Notes: a model not told the origin generated them from the letters alone. Positions 1-8,629 are shown, numbered from the stretch's first letter. The stretch is DNA of 64,000 bases from Enterobacter chengduensis (GCF_001984825.2 NZ_CP043318.1:5022001-5086000), one strand, 5' to 3'. Made by a program: numbers and translations.

Positions 1-542
1 CGCCGATGTCTTGCCAGATGGCAGTGGCTGCCATGGTCACGGTGATGTCAGGGGGTGTGCTCCCTGAGGCGATGGTTGTTTCTGGAGTTATCAGTAGTGG
101 CGTAGTCAGTGCAGTTGATTATTCAATGACAGGAACGGTTGATCCCAAAAATGCCATGGCAGCATATTGGGTGGGAGCACTGACTAGAAATACAGGCCTA
201 GAAGCAACAATAGCCATAAATGCAGCGGGAGGAGCTACAACAAGTTATCTTGACGGCAAAAATCCATGGATAGGCGGGTTGGTTAGTGGTCTCACTGGCG
301 GAGTCGCCTATGGCATAGGCAATAAAGTTGTTGAACCTGCTTTGGATGAAGTCTTCAATCCTGTTTGGAAAAACTTAGGTTGGGACGGCATTGGGATGGG
401 AATATCTAAGCCTGTTCAACCAAGCTTATGGCCTTCAGTTGCCGGAGCAACGAGCGGAACTTCAGGGGGTGAATATATTTCCAATAAGATAAATGACAAG
501 ATAGATGAAGTGAAAGGTAATCATGGAGGCGAGACTAAATGA
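1..542 (+). CDS. CDI-type toxin C-terminal module (copy 1), cut by the window start
   Basis: The frame is open to the left edge, so the true start lies outside the window; the first ATG in view is at position 6. What is visible is a Gly/Ala-rich hydrophobic stretch followed by a tail that aligns by eye with the toxin at 819-1448. Shared blocks include TGTV.P, NAAGGAT, YGIGNK, PALD.VFNP.WKN and GMGISKP. The second copy starts at a VENN motif, the mark of CdiA-CT modules, so this is most likely another CdiA-CT tip. The hydrophobic character and the membrane-type partner at 539 suggest a membrane-active toxin rather than a nuclease; that is inference. The stop overlaps the next start by 4 bases (ATGA), typical of toxin-immunity pairs. 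Confidence 0.7.
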   Translation, partial: PMSCQMAVAAMVTVMSGGVLPEAMVVSGVISSGVVSAVDYSMTGTVDPKNAMAAYWVGALTRNTGLEATIAINAAGGATTSYLDGKNPWIGGLVSGLTGGVAYGIGNKVVEPALDEVFNPVWKNLGWDGIGMGISKPVQPSLWPSVAGATSGTSGGEYISNKINDKIDEVKGNHGGETK

Positions 543-772
543 AGTTTCTTGCCATTTTCCTATATTATTTTCTTGCTACATTTATGACCGTAGCCTTGAC
601 ATTAATGATTTTAGGTACAGCTATTGATGCATTCTTTTGGCTGTTTTACAAAATACCTTTCAATTTTTCTATAGAAGACGTAGTTAACTATCTAAAAATA
701 GCCTGTGTCGCTGGCGGAGTGTGCGGAATTGGAGGTGTATATTATTACACCAGAACAATGAAGCGGCATTGA
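539..772 (+). CDS. Small membrane immunity protein (CdiI-like), partner of copy 1
   Basis: This 77-residue protein has a hydrophobic segment at about residues 4-34 and a second at about 50-68, with a basic C-terminal tail (TRTMKRH). It is translationally coupled to the toxin frame through a 4-base overlap. Known immunity proteins against membrane-depolarising CdiA toxins (for example CdiI of E. coli EC93) are likewise small two-helix inner-membrane proteins. The call rests on position, size and topology; no residue motif proves it. It shows little similarity to the immunity-like protein at 1445-1681, although the two toxins resemble each other, as expected if each protects only against its own toxin. 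Confidence 0.6.
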   Translation: MKFLAIFLYYFLATFMTVALTLMILGTAIDAFFWLFYKIPFNFSIEDVVNYLKIACVAGGVCGIGGVYYYTRTMKRH

Positions 773-818
773 TTACGCTGGGACAGACAACACCCCCAGT
801 TTAGTAGCTGGGTTTGTT

Positions 819-1448
819 GTGGAAAACAACCTGATGGCCGGGAGTGAGGATGCACAGGTTGCGTGGTTACAACAGCACGGAACTGATATGGCAAGCTGTG
901 CGGATAATCCATCCGGGGCAGCATGTCAGAAAGCGCAGAACGAAGCCAATGCAGTAGCATTCGCAATGGCATCAGCAGGGCTGATTTATTTGCCAGTAGG
1001 AATGCAGGTGACTGCGGGGATAGGTGGGACGGCGAATGCAGGCATCCAATATCTCATTAACGGAACGGTTAACCCAACTGATGTATTGATTGCAAGCTAT
1101 GTCGGTGCGTTTACAGCAAACACTGGTTTTTACGGAACAGTAGGCTGGAATGCGGCAGGCGGTGCCACATCAAACTGGCTGAAAGGGGATGATCCGTTGA
1201 TGGGGGCTGCGGGTTCTGCAGTAGGTTATGGAATAGGTAATAAGATTGTTTCACCTGCTCTGGACAAAGTATTTAATCCTAAATGGAAAAATTATTCGTG
1301 GGTTGATATGGGGATGGGGATTAGCAAACCTTTACCACCATCCCCTGTACCAGGAATGGCGGGTGCTGCAACAGCTTCTTTTGCAACAGAAAGCACCGGG
1401 CAAGGCATTCCCAAGTCTTTAGACGAGCTAAACAAAGGTAGCAAATGA
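819..1448 (+). CDS. Orphan CdiA-CT toxin module starting at a VENN motif (copy 2)
   Basis: The sequence reads VVENNLMAG at its start; VENN marks the junction between the conserved part of CdiA and the variable toxin. The frame stays open upstream only to position 762, after a TGA at 759-761, giving a short CdiA-like stub (about 19 codons, ending LVAGFV) and no long exoprotein. This is a displaced orphan tip, not a full cdiA. GTG at 819 is the only plausible in-frame start and is uncertain; expression may instead require recombination onto an upstream cdiA. The body has a hydrophobic Gly/Ala-rich stretch at about residues 43-80, then the NAAGGAT, YGIGNK and GMGISKP blocks shared with copy 1. 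The product is probably membrane-active. Confidence 0.72.
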   Translation: MENNLMAGSEDAQVAWLQQHGTDMASCADNPSGAACQKAQNEANAVAFAMASAGLIYLPVGMQVTAGIGGTANAGIQYLINGTVNPTDVLIASYVGAFTANTGFYGTVGWNAAGGATSNWLKGDDPLMGAAGSAVGYGIGNKIVSPALDKVFNPKWKNYSWVDMGMGISKPLPPSPVPGMAGAATASFATESTGQGIPKSLDELNKGSK

Positions 1449-1681
1449 TGAAAATAAGCTTGCTGCGCTGGGTTATCACAGCCTTGATCTTAGTTATAGC
1501 GATGACGATATGTTCACTTATCATCACTGCATCTAAGTATATGATTTTATACTTTAAAACAGGCTCATTTAATGACTCATTAGTTCAGATATTGTACCTC
1601 AGTATGAAAATTGGTTTATTTACTGGCGTATTAATAACTATCGGTATTTGGATCATGTACCGTTTTAATATTCGATTGTGA
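1445..1681 (+). CDS. Small membrane immunity protein (CdiI-like), partner of copy 2
   Basis: This 78-residue protein has hydrophobic helices at about residues 6-33 and 50-70 and a short basic C-terminus (YRFNIRL). The ATG at 1445 overlaps the toxin stop by 4 bases; a second ATG at 1448 follows directly, so the start may be either. Placement, length and topology match the partner at 539-772, but the sequences differ greatly, which fits distinct toxin specificities. It is locally A/T-rich compared with the core genes to the right, consistent with horizontal origin. Its role as immunity protein is inferred from order and topology. Confidence 0.6.
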   Translation: MMKISLLRWVITALILVIAMTICSLIITASKYMILYFKTGSFNDSLVQILYLSMKIGLFTGVLITIGIWIMYRFNIRL

Positions 1682-1936
1682 GTTGAATCCCGGTAAGCAT
1701 ACGGGCAACTCACATTGATAGAACTGTTTTCGACCATGTTTGCATTTCCCATATGTTACCACTGGTGGGATCCTGGGCCAGGAGTCGGATGCATAAGGCA
1801 TGATGAAGGAAACAGACGCACGCACTGCACGGATAAAGATGCAATCCTTCATCACACGAATTTTGACCGGCATGCCGTCAATGAAACCTGCGTTCGACAA
1901 CCACTTCCTGTTTAGGGGGAGGTAGTTTCTATCCAT
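1631..1936 (-). pseudogene. SymE-like toxin remnant
   Basis: Read on the minus strand, residues 6-37 contain LPLNRKWLSNAGF followed by a PVKIRVMKDCIFI segment. This resembles the conserved core of SymE-family (AbrB-fold) proteins, where a KG.WLE.AGF block precedes a strand ending in GCIVL. The frame opens at a stop near 1997 and lacks the usual N-terminal region. The last 60 or so residues do not look like SymE and run 51 bases into the end of the immunity gene at 1445-1681, so the gene appears decayed or chimeric. SymE-like genes are often found beside Rhs and CDI loci. The family assignment is by eye and moderate at best. Confidence 0.42.
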
Positions 1937-2213
1937 CCGGGAATAAAGTTCACAACAGGCTGAACTGCTCTGCGGCGTTATTGCACAAATCTCGCATTAG
2001 CCATTCCATCAGAATACGTCCTCGATCCATCAAGCACCCTCGACCCATTGCTACGATTAATACTTCCTATTCTTCCTCAAAATAAAACAGAGCACCCACC
2101 ATGAAGGTATAAATTTATTCCTAATTATATGCACTAAAGCTATTCCACTCTGTTTTTATCTATCCTACTAATTTAAAATTCCTTCTCTAATAAAATACAA
2201 ATGGAATATATAA
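1682..2213. other. Accessory intergenic stretch
   Basis: Apart from the SymE-like remnant, no gene is visible. The A/T-rich stretch at 2100-2213 is the likely promoter region of the outer-membrane protein gene. A short piece at about 1977-1992 (TTATTGCACAAATC) resembles the end of IS5-group elements (TTTGTTG-type termini), but no transposase, second end or target duplication was found, so no insertion sequence is called. Confidence 0.35.
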
Positions 2214-2774
2214 ATGAATAAAATATCTTTGGCTATTATTCTGGCAACTTCGGTTGCAAGCAGCGTCGTCTTCGCGAATGAACAAACGTTATCCCTTGGC
2301 TATGCTCACGCGGATGTGCAAAACTTTAATAGTCTGAGCGGGGTAAACCTGCAGTATCGCTACGAATTTAACTCACCGTTAAGTATTGTTGGCTCTTTCA
2401 CCTATATGCAGGGTGATGGTTCCAACCAGTATTATGTGGTAAACGACTTTGTTCAAAACGATGCGGATGTGAAATATTATTCAGTACTTGCAGGTCCTGC
2501 ATACCGTATTAATAATTACCTCTCTCTGTACGCTCTGGCAGGTGTTTCTTATGTTAAGGCCACCGGGTCAACAACCTGGATTAACTCTACGCTCGATTAT
2601 ACAGGTCATGACAGCATTTCTTTAAACTCGACCTCTTTTGCCTATGGTGCAGGTCTGATGGTTAATCCTGTTGAAAATATTTCAGTGACGATCGGCTATG
2701 AAGGAACGAACGCCGATCTGGATGGCAACTACGCCATCAATGGATTTAATTTGGGTATTGGCTATCGCTTCTAA
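2214..2774 (+). CDS. Ail/Lom/OmpX-like outer-membrane beta-barrel protein
   Basis: This 186-residue protein has a classic signal peptide (MNKISLAIILATSV..., predicted cleavage after FA at residue 21). Alternating hydrophobic strands follow, such as SLGYAHADV, GVNLQYRYEF and YYSVLAGPAYRI, and the C-terminus is an aromatic YRF motif read by the BAM complex. Size and strand spacing fit the eight-stranded Ail/PagC/Lom/OmpX family, whose members aid adhesion, serum resistance or phage-encoded surface change. The gene stands alone between the toxin block and the conserved fabY side and carries its own terminator. Its exact role cannot be told from sequence. The A/T-rich upstream region suggests acquisition with the island. 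Confidence 0.8.
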   Translation: MNKISLAIILATSVASSVVFANEQTLSLGYAHADVQNFNSLSGVNLQYRYEFNSPLSIVGSFTYMQGDGSNQYYVVNDFVQNDADVKYYSVLAGPAYRINNYLSLYALAGVSYVKATGSTTWINSTLDYTGHDSISLNSTSFAYGAGLMVNPVENISVTIGYEGTNADLDGNYAINGFNLGIGYRF

Positions 2775-2782
2775 TACTATAT

Positions 2783-2815
2783 GAGAGTTATCTACTAAGA
2801 AGATAACTCTCTTTT
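2783..2815 (+). terminator. Rho-independent terminator of the Ail-like gene
   Basis: An 11-base perfect stem (GAGAGTTATCT at 2783-2793 with AGATAACTCTC at 2801-2811) has a 7-base loop and is followed by TTTT. It separates the Ail-like gene from the convergent fabY. Confidence 0.85.
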
Positions 2816-2822
2816 AATTGAG

Positions 2823-3764
2823 TTATTCCTCCTCGTTCCCACCCTCTTCATACGCGCCAAAAGGCTTCGCCGGAAGAACAATGTAGGTGCCTTCAAACAC
2901 CGCGCCCGGGGTTTCATCGCCAAACAGCTCAACCTGCATCTGCACGCGCGCTTTGCGGCCACGCGCCAGACGATCAAGGTCGCCGCCCAGTGCGCCAAGG
3001 TCAGCCACCGCGCTCGGTTTGCCGCTGATCGGCGCGCTGTAACGAATATGGGCATCGGCCAGAATGATGGTGCCGCCAAGGTGGCGCTCGCGCAGCATCA
3101 GCCAGATCAGCCCCCAGCCGGTGAGCGTGGCCAGAGAAAACAGGCTGCCCGCAAACAGGGTGTGGTGAGGGTTCTGATTGCCGGTTTCCGGCATGGTGGT
3201 AATGAATTTTTGCCCGGTGTACTGCTGGATGCGCACGCCCATTTTTTCGCTGAGCGGAATGTGCTGATACCAGGCCTGCTGGAGCTGCCCGCACCAGTCT
3301 GCGCGATGAAGAATGTCGTCCAGCGTGGCGATGGGTTTGATCATTAAAAAGTGACGAATCGGCGTGGTTTGCGGGGCGGTGATTTCCCCCTGATTCACAA
3401 AACCGAGCTTGGCAAAGAACTCCACGGCATCTTCGCGGGCGCTACAGGTGACGCGCTTAACGCCTTCCTGACGGGCCACGGACTCCAGGGTCATCGCCAT
3501 GAGCGTCCCCAGCCCTTTGTCCTGTACGGAAGGGTGAACCGCCATAAAGCGAATTGACGCTTCGTTATCGGCGTTGATATACAAACGCCCGACGGCGACG
3601 AGGTTGCCCTCTTCGTCCATCACCATCTGGTGATGGGCCATCGCGTCCCAGGCGTCGCGCTCAGAGCCTTTCGGCTGATGTAATGGCTTGCGCAGCATTT
3701 CCCAGCGAAACTGGTAATAGGCTTCTAACTCTTCTTCCGTTTGCGGTACTCGAAGGTGATACAT
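2823..3764 (-). CDS. fabY: FabY/YiiD, GNAT plus thioesterase-fold fatty-acid biosynthesis protein
   Basis: This 313-residue protein matches E. coli YiiD almost throughout (start [14 protein letters not shown], end [13 protein letters not shown]). The N-terminal half is a GNAT-type acetyltransferase domain ([21 protein letters not shown] then QDKGLGTLM, the acyl-CoA loop). The C-terminal half is a hot-dog thioesterase-like domain ([21 protein letters not shown]). The protein has been linked to priming fatty-acid synthesis by supplying acetyl-ACP when FabH is missing, and has been reported as a malonyl-ACP decarboxylase (MadA). The ATG at 3764 was chosen because it aligns with the family start and has an AGAGAG ribosome site; in-frame ATGs further upstream lie inside dtd. 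It sits 44 bases after dtd, in the same direction. Confidence 0.93.
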   Translation of the reverse strand: MYHLRVPQTEEELEAYYQFRWEMLRKPLHQPKGSERDAWDAMAHHQMVMDEEGNLVAVGRLYINADNEASIRFMAVHPSVQDKGLGTLMAMTLESVARQEGVKRVTCSAREDAVEFFAKLGFVNQGEITAPQTTPIRHFLMIKPIATLDDILHRADWCGQLQQAWYQHIPLSEKMGVRIQQYTGQKFITTMPETGNQNPHHTLFAGSLFSLATLTGWGLIWLMLRERHLGGTIILADAHIRYSAPISGKPSAVADLGALGGDLDRLARGRKARVQMQVELFGDETPGAVFEGTYIVLPAKPFGAYEEGGNEEE

Positions 3765-3808
3765 AGCTGTACTCTCTCTTGTTACCCGCGGCCATGCCGT
3801 AAGTATGC

Positions 3809-4246
3809 TCATACCTGGAGCCAGAATGTGACGGGGCCATCGTTCACCAGCGATACCTGCATATCTGCAGCGAATCGTCCGGTTTGCGTATTCATTTCCT
3901 GCTGGCGACAACGCTCAACAAAGTACTCGTAAAGTGCTTCTGCACGATCCGGCGCGGCGCCCTTAGAGAAACCCGGGCGCATTCCGCGCTCCGTATCCGC
4001 TGCCAGCGTAAACTGGGACACCACCAGCACGCTGCCGCCCGCCTGCTGGACGTTCAGGTTCATCTTGCCTTCCGCATCGCTGAAAATGCGGTAGCCCAGC
4101 ACGCGCTCGCACAGGCGGTTGGCTTTTTGTTCGTCATCATCCTTTTCGACACCTAACAACACCAAAAGTCCTGGGCCAATTTCACCCGTCACCTCTCCCT
4201 CCACGGTGACGCTGGCACGGGTTACGCGCTGTATCAATGCAATCAT
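3809..4246 (-). CDS. dtd: D-aminoacyl-tRNA deacylase
   Basis: This 145-residue protein is full length for the family. It removes D-amino acids (and glycine from tRNA-Ala) from mischarged tRNA in the cytoplasm. Visible signatures are [15 protein letters not shown] at the start, [17 protein letters not shown] in the middle and the C-terminal [11 protein letters not shown], which carries the Gly-cisPro motif that binds the chiral centre. Its start overlaps the stop of yihY by 4 bases, so the two are translationally coupled, in a run yihX-yihY-dtd-fabY on the minus strand. Confidence 0.96.
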   Translation of the reverse strand: MIALIQRVTRASVTVEGEVTGEIGPGLLVLLGVEKDDDEQKANRLCERVLGYRIFSDAEGKMNLNVQQAGGSVLVVSQFTLAADTERGMRPGFSKGAAPDRAEALYEYFVERCRQQEMNTQTGRFAADMQVSLVNDGPVTFWLQV

Positions 4247-5124
4247 GGTTGGTCTGCTTCTTGTTGTTTTTCAGCTGCTGCTGCTTTTTTAAGTTCGCGG
4301 TATACGCCGAGAGTGACAGTTATTTCGGCACCAAGCAAGACGATACACCAGGTCCAGTAGACCCAGACAAACAAAATGGGGATCACCGCCAGCACGCCGT
4401 AAATGAGCTGATAGGACGGAAACATAGTGATGTAGAGGGCAAACCCTTTCTTACCGAGCTCAAAGAGTAACGCCGCCACCAGCGCCCCCACTACCGCATC
4501 GCGGTTAGGTACGCGCGAGGTCGGGACAACGCTGTAGAGCAGCCAGAAAGAGAGCCACGACAAAATCAGCGGAAAGATGCGCAGGACGTTATCAATGGCA
4601 CCGTTAAAATCGCTCGCCCAGCGCAGCGAAAGAAGGTACGAGCTGATCGCAAGGCTTGCCCCGGCCAGCAGCGGGCCAAGCGTGAGGATCATCCAGTAGA
4701 CGGCAAACGAGTAAACCTTGGGCCGCGCTTTTTTACTGCGCCAGATGGTGTTGAGCGCGCTATCAATGGCGTACATCAACAGCAGCGCGGTGACGATAAG
4801 ACCGCACGCCCCCACCGCCGTCATCTTGTTAGAGTTAGCAACAAACTGCTCGATATAGTTCTGAATGATGTCGCCGGTAGCGGGAATGAAATTCGCGAAA
4901 ACGAAGTGGCGAAGCTGTACGCTCACTTCCGCAAACATTGGAAAAGCGGAAAAAAGCGCAAAAATCACCGCCACCAGCGGCACTAATGAAAGCAACGACA
5001 CGTAGGCGAGGTTTCCCGCCAGCGTGGTCATATTGTCCTCATCAATCCGGTGCCAGAGCAGCTTCAGCCAGGCCCGCAGCGGACGCGTATGGTGTGTGGC
5101 TTTTTGATGAACGGTTTTTAGCAT
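4243..5124 (-). CDS. yihY: YihY/BrkB family inner-membrane protein
   Basis: This 293-residue protein of the YihY (BrkB-like, UPF0761) family has about six transmembrane segments, for example [20 protein letters not shown], the stretch starting [15 protein letters not shown], and a [12 protein letters not shown] segment. The basic N-terminus ([11 protein letters not shown]) is characteristic. The function is not firmly known; the old RNase BN label was wrong and the BrkB name comes from a Bordetella serum-resistance gene. The start overlaps yihX by 7 bases and the end overlaps dtd by 4. Confidence 0.9.
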   Translation of the reverse strand: MLKTVHQKATHHTRPLRAWLKLLWHRIDEDNMTTLAGNLAYVSLLSLVPLVAVIFALFSAFPMFAEVSVQLRHFVFANFIPATGDIIQNYIEQFVANSNKMTAVGACGLIVTALLLMYAIDSALNTIWRSKKARPKVYSFAVYWMILTLGPLLAGASLAISSYLLSLRWASDFNGAIDNVLRIFPLILSWLSFWLLYSVVPTSRVPNRDAVVGALVAALLFELGKKGFALYITMFPSYQLIYGVLAVIPILFVWVYWTWCIVLLGAEITVTLGVYRELKKAAAAEKQQEADQP

Positions 5125-5717
5125 AGCTGCTTCGCAAAGTAGTTGGGGATCGTCTCTTTTCCGGTCACCAGAATTGACGTGATACCCAGCTGGTTAGCTC
5201 CCTCTATATTATCGGCATTGTCGTCGAAAAAGACCGTATCCGCCGCCGTAAATCCTTCTTCCTGCAGAACAGCCTGATAAATTCGCGCTTCAGGCTTACG
5301 CATGCCCATCTCCTGCGAGAGATAGATCTTATCTGCCGCCGCCTTAACCTCAGGGTATTCCTCAGGCCAGAACGTGGTGTGGAGGCGGTTGGTATTGGAG
5401 AGAACAACCACGCGGTGCCCCTGCTCGCGCAGTTTGTGCATGATGTCGATCGCTTCGGGGCGAATCGCCACAAATACCGCCTGCCAGCCGTGGGAAAACT
5501 GCTCGTAGCTTAACGAGAGCCCCATCTCCTGGCAGAAACGTTCAGCGAATGCTTCATCGCTGATTTCGCCGCGCTCGTGCTGGTGGAAGGTCTCGCCCAT
5601 CGCGAAATTTTGCTTTAACGTCGCCAGCGGAACACGGCTAAAATCGCTCCATGCGCCCAGCACCCGATTAAAATCGATATCGACGATTACGTTTCCTAAG
5701 TCAAAGATATAAAGCAT
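5118..5717 (-). CDS. yihX: HAD-family alpha-D-glucose-1-phosphate phosphatase
   Basis: This 199-residue HAD hydrolase is near-identical in layout to E. coli YihX, which hydrolyses alpha-D-glucose 1-phosphate. HAD motif I is IFDLGNVIV (nucleophile Asp6), motif [10 protein letters not shown], motif III the Lys of MRKPEARIY, and motif [14 protein letters not shown]. It is the first gene of the tightly packed minus-strand run yihX-yihY-dtd-fabY. A GGAG-type ribosome site precedes the ATG. A 119-base gap separates it from csqR upstream. Confidence 0.94.
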   Translation of the reverse strand: MLYIFDLGNVIVDIDFNRVLGAWSDFSRVPLATLKQNFAMGETFHQHERGEISDEAFAERFCQEMGLSLSYEQFSHGWQAVFVAIRPEAIDIMHKLREQGHRVVVLSNTNRLHTTFWPEEYPEVKAAADKIYLSQEMGMRKPEARIYQAVLQEEGFTAADTVFFDDNADNIEGANQLGITSILVTGKETIPNYFAKQLC

Positions 5718-5836
5718 GTTTATCTCCTGCTCGCCGTGGAAAATTAACTGTAGCGGGAAAGAGAAGGTTTGGCTATGCGTCAGATTCAGCTTAGAGAAAG
5801 GAGCAGCCCGAACCTGAAATCCGGGCCGTAAACGGA

Positions 5837-6637
5837 TTAACCCGCCTGCTGTTCGTCGTTTGAATTCACTTCAACGACCTCAACCTTGCTGGATTTTAGA
5901 TGGTTTTGCAGCGTGGAGCCGGGGAGCTCATCAGTAAAGAGCGCCGTGGCCTGCGCCACGTTGCCAATTTCCACGGCGGCGGAAGCGGTGTACTTCGTAT
6001 GATCGGCTGCCAGTAGAATATGACGCGAGTGAGCCATCATGGCTTTCACCACGCTGGCTTCATTGACGTCAAACTCCATCATCGCGCCGTCGTGCTCAAT
6101 CGCGCCGACGCTGGTCACGAGATAGTCCGCCCGAAAGCCGGACACAAACGCCGTCGCCGCCGGGCCGATAATGCCGCCGTTATGCGGGCGCAGCGTGCCG
6201 CCGGGGACCATCACTTCAAAGCGCGGGTTTTTATAGAGAATGTGCGCCACCCGCAGGCTGTTGGTGATAATGCGCAGATGGTTGTGATTGAGCAGCGCCC
6301 GGGCGACATGCTCTACGGTCGTCCCGATGGTGATGAAGATGGTGGAGCCATCGGGAATGTAGTCCGCAATCGCTTCGGCAATCGCCCGCTTCTCTTCGGT
6401 GAGCGACACTTCACGCTGCTCAAACGCCGTATTCACCACGCTGGATGCCCTGCCCGCACCGCCATGATGGCGCGTAATCAGTCCCTGCTCGCTGAGCTTG
6501 CGGATATCGCGCCGCACCGTTTGCGTAGAGACATCCAGCAGCTGCGCCAGTTCATCAATGTTCATATAGCCGCGATCGGCAATCAGCGTCAGCAGCTGAT
6601 CGTGACGCGGGTTGCCGGTCAGTTCGGTAAGGCTCAT
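5837..6637 (-). CDS. csqR: DeoR-family repressor of sulfoquinovose catabolism
   Basis: This 266-residue protein matches E. coli YihW/CsqR. The N-terminal DeoR winged helix is at about residues 8-57 (NIDELAQLLDVSTQTVRRDI), followed by a sugar-phosphate-isomerase-like effector domain (IFITIGTTVEHVARALL, VPGGTLRPHN, DHTKYTASAAVEIG). In E. coli it represses the yih genes and is released by sulfoquinovose-type ligands. The ATG at 6637 has a GAGGAC ribosome site and matches the family N-terminus; upstream in-frame ATGs would add a stretch absent from relatives. It lies 34 bases after yihV in the same direction, so the kinase and the regulator are probably co-transcribed. Confidence 0.94.
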   Translation of the reverse strand: MSLTELTGNPRHDQLLTLIADRGYMNIDELAQLLDVSTQTVRRDIRKLSEQGLITRHHGGAGRASSVVNTAFEQREVSLTEEKRAIAEAIADYIPDGSTIFITIGTTVEHVARALLNHNHLRIITNSLRVAHILYKNPRFEVMVPGGTLRPHNGGIIGPAATAFVSGFRADYLVTSVGAIEHDGAMMEFDVNEASVVKAMMAHSRHILLAADHTKYTASAAVEIGNVAQATALFTDELPGSTLQNHLKSSKVEVVEVNSNDEQQAG

Positions 6638-6671
6638 GGGCTGTCCTCTGAAAACCATCACGCCCCGCATT

Positions 6672-7568
6672 TTATACAAAAAGTGACAAAAAAGAGCGGG
6701 TTTGATCACAGTCGGGTATCCCCGCACGCCCGCCGGGCCTGGTGCACTTCAGGGCGGCGACCGCGCTGGCAAACCGCACGGCGTCGTCCACAGGGACATG
6801 CTGCCCCAGGCTGGCCGCCAGCGCGCCGTGGAAAACGTCGCCCGCGCCGGTGGTATCAATGACATCCACCTCAAAGCCGGGCTGGTGGCATAACCTGCCG
6901 TTCTCCAGCCAGAAGCAGCCGTCTCGCCCCTGGGTCACATACACATGTCCATTTGTGAGCGTTTGTGCTTTTTTCAGCGCACCTACGGTTTCATCCAGCT
7001 GCGTTAAGCGCCGCAGCCCCGGCGCGGAGAAGGCGGCGTGGTCGCTTAAGGCGATCAGTTCCGCGATGTCCTGCGGGGTGACGTCGGCGTCCAGCAGGGT
7101 CGGAACGCCCTGCCGACGGGCAAGGGTAAACGCCTGCTTTGCCCCGTCGTGCCAGCGCACGTCCGCTAATACAAGGTCCCACTGTGAGAAGTCGATTTCA
7201 TGCAGCCAGTCAGCCTCAGCGGGGAGATCGGGGCTGGGGTAGTTCGCAATGACGCGCTCCCCGCTGGCGTCCACCAGCACCGCCGATTGTGACGAGCGGG
7301 CACCCTTTACTACGCGCGTGTAGCGGGTGTTCACCCCCAGGGATTCCAGCTCCGCGAGCAGCCGTCTGCCGGTATCGTCATCACCCACCCGGCCAATAAA
7401 ATCCACTTCCGCCCCCAGTTTAGCCGCCGCCACCGCCGCAGTAGCCGCCGGGCCGCCGCCCACTTCCGTATAGTCTTTTGCGACATATTTCCCACCTTCC
7501 TTTGGTAAATCATCGAGATACCAGATGCGATCCAGCACGGTAATGCCGACACAAACGATGCGAGTCAT
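6672..7568 (-). CDS. yihV: 6-deoxy-6-sulfofructose kinase
   Basis: This 298-residue PfkB/ribokinase-family sugar kinase phosphorylates sulfofructose to sulfofructose 1-phosphate. The N-terminal signature is GGGPAATAAVAAAKLGAEVDF, and the C-terminal PfkB motif DTTGAGDVFHGAL contains the catalytic Asp and the anion hole. The C-terminus TRPGGRAGIPDCDQTRSFL matches E. coli YihV. The start MTRIVCVGIT at 7568 is preceded by AAGGAAT. It is divergent from yihU across a 155-base control region and is followed by csqR. Confidence 0.95.
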   Translation of the reverse strand: MTRIVCVGITVLDRIWYLDDLPKEGGKYVAKDYTEVGGGPAATAAVAAAKLGAEVDFIGRVGDDDTGRRLLAELESLGVNTRYTRVVKGARSSQSAVLVDASGERVIANYPSPDLPAEADWLHEIDFSQWDLVLADVRWHDGAKQAFTLARRQGVPTLLDADVTPQDIAELIALSDHAAFSAPGLRRLTQLDETVGALKKAQTLTNGHVYVTQGRDGCFWLENGRLCHQPGFEVDVIDTTGAGDVFHGALAASLGQHVPVDDAVRFASAVAALKCTRPGGRAGIPDCDQTRSFLSLFV

Positions 7569-7723
7569 GGTGATTCCTTGTGCGATTTCTGATGCTCTCA
7601 TTTTAATTTCACCAAATGTTTAAAAAGTGACCCATGTCTATTTTTTGACTATAAATTACAAATACGATCAAAAACAGACAACACAAACGCGCAAAAATTG
7701 ACACGATGTGACAGGAGAAAGGC
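7569..7723. promoter_or_regulatory. Divergent yihV / yihU control region
   Basis: This A/T-rich gap lies between the divergent kinase-regulator and catabolic transcripts. It holds GTGAC words at 7625-7640 and 7700-7715 and a TTTTTTGACTATAAATTAC stretch that may hold a promoter. Since CsqR binds this gap in E. coli, it is the expected operator region; the exact operator bases cannot be told from one sequence. Confidence 0.6.
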
Positions 7724-8629
7724 ATGTCAGCAATCGCATTTATCGGTTTAGGGCAGATGGGCGCGCCAATGGCGAAGAATCTGCTGAAGCAGGGACACCG
7801 GCTGAGCGTATTTGATGTGAACCCGCAGGCGGTTCAGGCGCTGGTGGAGCATGGCGCACGGGCGGCGGCAACGCCCGCGCAGGCCGCAGCGGACGCCGAA
7901 TTCGTCATTACCATTCTGCCAAACGGTGACCTGGTGCGCAGCGTATTGTTCGGCGAGCACGGCGTGTGCGATGGGTTATCCCGCGACGCGCTGGTGATAG
8001 ATATGTCCACCATTCATCCGCTGCAAACCGACGCGCTGATCCGCGACATGGCGGCGCGCGGCTTCAGCCTGATGGACGTCCCGGTCGGGCGCACGTCTGA
8101 CCATGCCATCGCCGGTACGTTACTTCTGCTGGCCGGCGGCACGGCGCAGCAGATTGAGCGCGCTACCCCGGTACTCATGGCGATGGGCAACGAGCTGATT
8201 AACGCCGGCGGGCCGGGCATGGGCATCCGCGTGAAGCTTATCAATAACTACATGAGCATCGCCCTGAACGCGCTGTCGGCCGAGGCCGCCGTGCTCTGCG
8301 AAGCGCTCGGTCTCTCCTTCGACGTGGCGCTCAAGGTGATGAGCGGCACGCCTGCGGGCAAAGGCCACTTCACGACCTCATGGCCGAACAAGGTGCTGAA
8401 AGGAGATCTTTCACCCGCCTTCATGATCGACCTGGCGCATAAAGATCTGGGCATTGCGCTCGACGTGGCCAATCAGCTCCACGTTCCGATGCCGCTCGGC
8501 GCGGCCTCCCGCGAAGTTTACAACCAGGCACGCGCCGCCGGGCGCGGGCGCGAAGACTGGACGGCCATTCTCGAACAGGTTCGCGCATCTGCCGGGCTGA
8601 AAAAAATCACACTGATACGAAAGGACTGA
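7724..8629 (+). CDS. yihU: 3-sulfolactaldehyde reductase
   Basis: This 301-residue beta-hydroxyacid dehydrogenase reduces sulfolactaldehyde to 2,3-dihydroxypropane-1-sulfonate with NADH, the last step of the sulfo-EMP pathway. Visible motifs are the Rossmann loop [15 protein letters not shown] at residues 6-20, the substrate loop [16 protein letters not shown], and the catalytic Lys in [18 protein letters not shown]. The start has an AGGAGAAAGGC ribosome site. It is first in the plus-strand operon and ends 3 bases before yihT. Confidence 0.95.
   Translation: MSAIAFIGLGQMGAPMAKNLLKQGHRLSVFDVNPQAVQALVEHGARAAATPAQAAADAEFVITILPNGDLVRSVLFGEHGVCDGLSRDALVIDMSTIHPLQTDALIRDMAARGFSLMDVPVGRTSDHAIAGTLLLLAGGTAQQIERATPVLMAMGNELINAGGPGMGIRVKLINNYMSIALNALSAEAAVLCEALGLSFDVALKVMSGTPAGKGHFTTSWPNKVLKGDLSPAFMIDLAHKDLGIALDVANQLHVPMPLGAASREVYNQARAAGRGREDWTAILEQVRASAGLKKITLIRKD

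Noticed and set aside
1972..1992. Possible IS5-group terminal sequence
   Set aside because: Only a short similarity is seen. No transposase, second inverted repeat or target-site duplication could be found.
3765..3911. N-terminal extension of fabY into dtd
   Set aside because: The extra 49 residues read through dtd codons in another frame and are absent from YiiD of relatives; the ATG at 3764 has its own ribosome site.
6638..6727. Longer N-terminus for csqR overlapping yihV
   Set aside because: The DeoR winged helix begins directly after MSLTELTGNP at 6637, with GAGGA before it; the added residues have no family support.
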